Assembly (NCBI GenBank): GCA_963744905.1
Contig: CAVUUV010000002.1
Location: 186,001-250,000 of the forward strand
DNA: 64,000 nucleotides
From: DATFFO01 sp963744905
Lineage (GTDB): Bacteria; Actinomycetota; Acidimicrobiia; Spongiisociales; ZC4RG35
Direction of reading: 5' to 3'
Positions 62,473 through 64,000 of this stretch are shown piece after piece (within the stretch, counting starts at the first letter, position 1; each line of letters starts with the position of its first letter). The notes under the pieces are model-generated. The model made no database searches, was not told the origin of the DNA, and was given only the letters and a program-made list of their open reading frames with translations. Position numbers and translations under genes: made by a program.

Positions 62473-63530
62473 CAGGCGAAATACCGGTAGAGGAGATCCC
62501 CGGCCGATTCGAATGCAGCGTCGGGCACCGCATCGTCGACGAACAGCCTGGTGAGACTGCCCAGCAGATCACGGAACTCATCCACGGTGGCGGGGCTCAT
62601 GGCAGGCGAACCATCGTCACCGGCTACCAGCGTTTCCACCAGGCCCGATTCGGTGGCGTACTTCTCCTTGTAGCGGATGAGTCCGGGCTGATCCAGGTCG
62701 CTGACGCCGAAATCGAGCCACCGATGGGACCGGTCGCCCGCCTCCTCCATCGCCGACCAAACGATGAGATCATTGGGTCGGAGCTCCAGACTGTCGGGGT
62801 CTGAGGCGTTGAGCTTGTAGTAGGTGGTGTCGCCCCAGTCCAGAAACATCACGCCGGCCACGGGCCGTCCCTTATGGAACGCCAGCATCAGTCGGCCTCT
62901 GTCCTTCTCCACGAATTGGGACCACAGCCGTTGAAAGAACGAGTAGGGCTGGGCCAGTAGGCCGTACTTATGACGGCGCACGCTCATGTGAAGCAAGTAG
63001 AAGGACCGCAACTCGTCCTCTCTCTCAGCAGGCCTGACCTCGACGCCCTCTCCGATTGCTCGCCTGATGGCTCGCCGGGCCGATGGATGAATCGCCTCCC
63101 ACATCGCTTCGGTCGATCGATCCACGTCGATGCGATGCCAGGCAGCTGTGCCGGTGGTGTGGAAACTCTGGTCCTCACGCACCCAGGGCGAGGTGCGGCA
63201 GCGCACCGTGAAAGGGATCTCCTCGGACAGCAGGGAGGCCCGGAGGCTGTCCCAGTGCGAGATATCCGACACCAGGGGATCGCAGAAGTCCGAGAATGGC
63301 AGCGTCTTGCGGTGCCTGGCGTCGAGGCTACCCAGTTCGGCAAACACCACTCCCCCGGCGGGCCGTCCGCCTTCCATCACCAGACGAGCTCTCAGCTCGA
63401 AACCGTAGGTGTCGACGAGGACACTCAACCAATCCGGGCTGTGGAATACGTCGCTGTCCGGTGAGCCTTCGACGAGCGCGGACCAGCGAGGATCGACGAT
63501 CGGATCGACATCGATGATGGAACTCGTCAA
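62472..63530 (-). CDS. Second FemAB-like GNAT acyltransferase
   Basis: 352 residues from TTG 63530, with GGGGAGG eight bases upstream, a strong site that supports this start. Tandem GNAT halves: VFHSPDWLSVLVDTYGFEL, WEAIHPSARRAIRRAIGEG, FHKGRPVAGVMFLDWGD, YYKLNASDPDSLELRPNDL and GLIRYKEKYATES. Similar to the copy at 54.5 kb, though clearly divergent. Likely acts on the same or a related surface polymer. Confidence 0.82.
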   Translation of the reverse strand: MTSSIIDVDPIVDPRWSALVEGSPDSDVFHSPDWLSVLVDTYGFELRARLVMEGGRPAGGVVFAELGSLDARHRKTLPFSDFCDPLVSDISHWDSLRASLLSEEIPFTVRCRTSPWVREDQSFHTTGTAAWHRIDVDRSTEAMWEAIHPSARRAIRRAIGEGVEVRPAEREDELRSFYLLHMSVRRHKYGLLAQPYSFFQRLWSQFVEKDRGRLMLAFHKGRPVAGVMFLDWGDTTYYKLNASDPDSLELRPNDLIVWSAMEEAGDRSHRWLDFGVSDLDQPGLIRYKEKYATESGLVETLVAGDDGSPAMSPATVDEFRDLLGSLTRLFVDDAVPDAAFESAGDLLYRYFA

Positions 63531-63621
63531 ATCTGAAACCTCCCCGAATCCCGCCCGGTTGAGCCTTCAGCTTCCCTGGCCGCTGAATGCCTCGGGCAGA
63601 CTAGAGGAACCGGGTGGGGCG

Positions 63622-64000
63622 TCAATGCTTCTCTCGACCCGGTCCGGCCAGAGAGGACACCAGAGAGACGTAGTCCAGCGCGGTCTTCTCCCAGGAATGC
63701 TCCAGGTTGAACCGATCGGCCTCCCCGGCCAGCCGGCTTCGCTCTTCGGGATGGTTGGCGAGAAACAAGAGGCGATCGGCCAGATCGTCTGCATTCCCCG
63801 GAGCGAAGAAACAGACCATGGAGTCGTCGAAGTACTCGGTCACGCCGGAGGTGCGGGACGCCACGACCGGCGTACCCATGGCTACGTACTCCAACAGCTT
63901 CGTGGGAAGGATGCCCTCGGTGAACACGTTGGAGCGGTTGGGGACCACTCCAACGTCGGCCCGGGAGATGATGGGAGGCAACTCCTCGGCGGAGATCATC
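63622..64000 (-). CDS. Glycosyltransferase family 4-like protein, C-terminal part, cut by the window edge
   Basis: The visible 126 residues are the C-terminal half of a GT4 enzyme: IISRADVGVVPNRSNVFTEG, LPTKLLEYVAMGTPVVAS (nucleotide-sugar site) and GNADDLADRLLFLANHPEE. The 5' part lies right of 64000. The donor sugar is unknown. The gap 63531-63621 to the FemAB-like gene shows nothing notable. Confidence 0.85.
   Translation of the reverse strand, partial: MISAEELPPIISRADVGVVPNRSNVFTEGILPTKLLEYVAMGTPVVASRTSGVTEYFDDSMVCFFAPGNADDLADRLLFLANHPEERSRLAGEADRFNLEHSWEKTALDYVSLVSSLAGPGREKH

Overview
The window is a contiguous, GC-rich, gene-dense actinobacterial chromosome segment. It carries a TreS/maltokinase-type gene, menaquinone genes (menE, menB, menA), coenzyme F420 genes (cofC and a luciferase-like F420-type oxidoreductase), an Asp-type MurA, frequent GTG/TTG starts, and S-layer-homology (SLH) units of the 'ITRGCNPP...YCPDQPVTRGQMAAFL' type. 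I infer an uncultured member of the Acidimicrobiia or a close relative. No transposase, integrase, phage gene, rRNA or CRISPR array was seen.

Layout. 1-11.5 kb: end of a maltokinase gene, arfB, menE (apparent frameshift), a sulfatase-like membrane protein with a NoeA-like methyltransferase and a tiny 'YLDPGSGS' protein, menB, menA, an SDR, an alpha/beta hydrolase and a CBS-BON protein. 11.6-25 kb: ppdK, meaB, a NifU-domain protein, a SpoIID-like protein, murA, rpiB, a thioredoxin-like/DsbB pair, tRNA-Glu next to gltX, an FAH-family hydrolase and a fibronectin-III secreted protein broken by several indels. 25-36 kb: formate-THF ligase, an unusual reductase fusion, and an operon with a phytoene-dehydrogenase-like enzyme, a GcvT-like aminomethyltransferase, a thioesterase, an unknown gene and ilvE; then an S9 peptidase and pgpA.

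36.1-42.2 kb is the most striking locus. A cobalamin riboswitch precedes five overlapping or closely spaced genes: a secreted alpha/alpha-barrel protein with SLH units, a secreted transcobalamin-C-terminal-like (DUF4430-like) protein on a Thr/Pro stalk with a membrane anchor, and a complete ECF transporter (T, fused double ATPase, S). The first two look like the two halves of vertebrate intrinsic factor/transcobalamin encoded as separate surface proteins, so I read the locus as a cobalamin capture-and-import system. MeaB at 14.3-15.3 kb, a chaperone of a B12-dependent mutase, fits with B12 use by this cell.

42-50 kb: serA, a thioesterase, F420 genes, a PIG-L deacetylase, an arsR/arsI pair with two operator palindromes, an orphan sugar-type ABC ATPase and an SDR. 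50-64 kb is a cell-surface glycan region: PEP mutase (phosphonate entry enzyme) with a hydroxyacid dehydrogenase, P-loop kinases, an ATP-grasp ligase, two FemAB-like acyltransferases, two sulfotransferases with an APS-kinase-like protein, a flippase, a sugar epimerase and a glycosyltransferase that runs off the right edge. It suggests a sulfated and possibly phosphonate-bearing surface polymer. A dispersed family of GC-rich two-hairpin elements lies in several intergenic gaps (1.35, 2.0-2.2, 8.2-8.4 and 36.0 kb).
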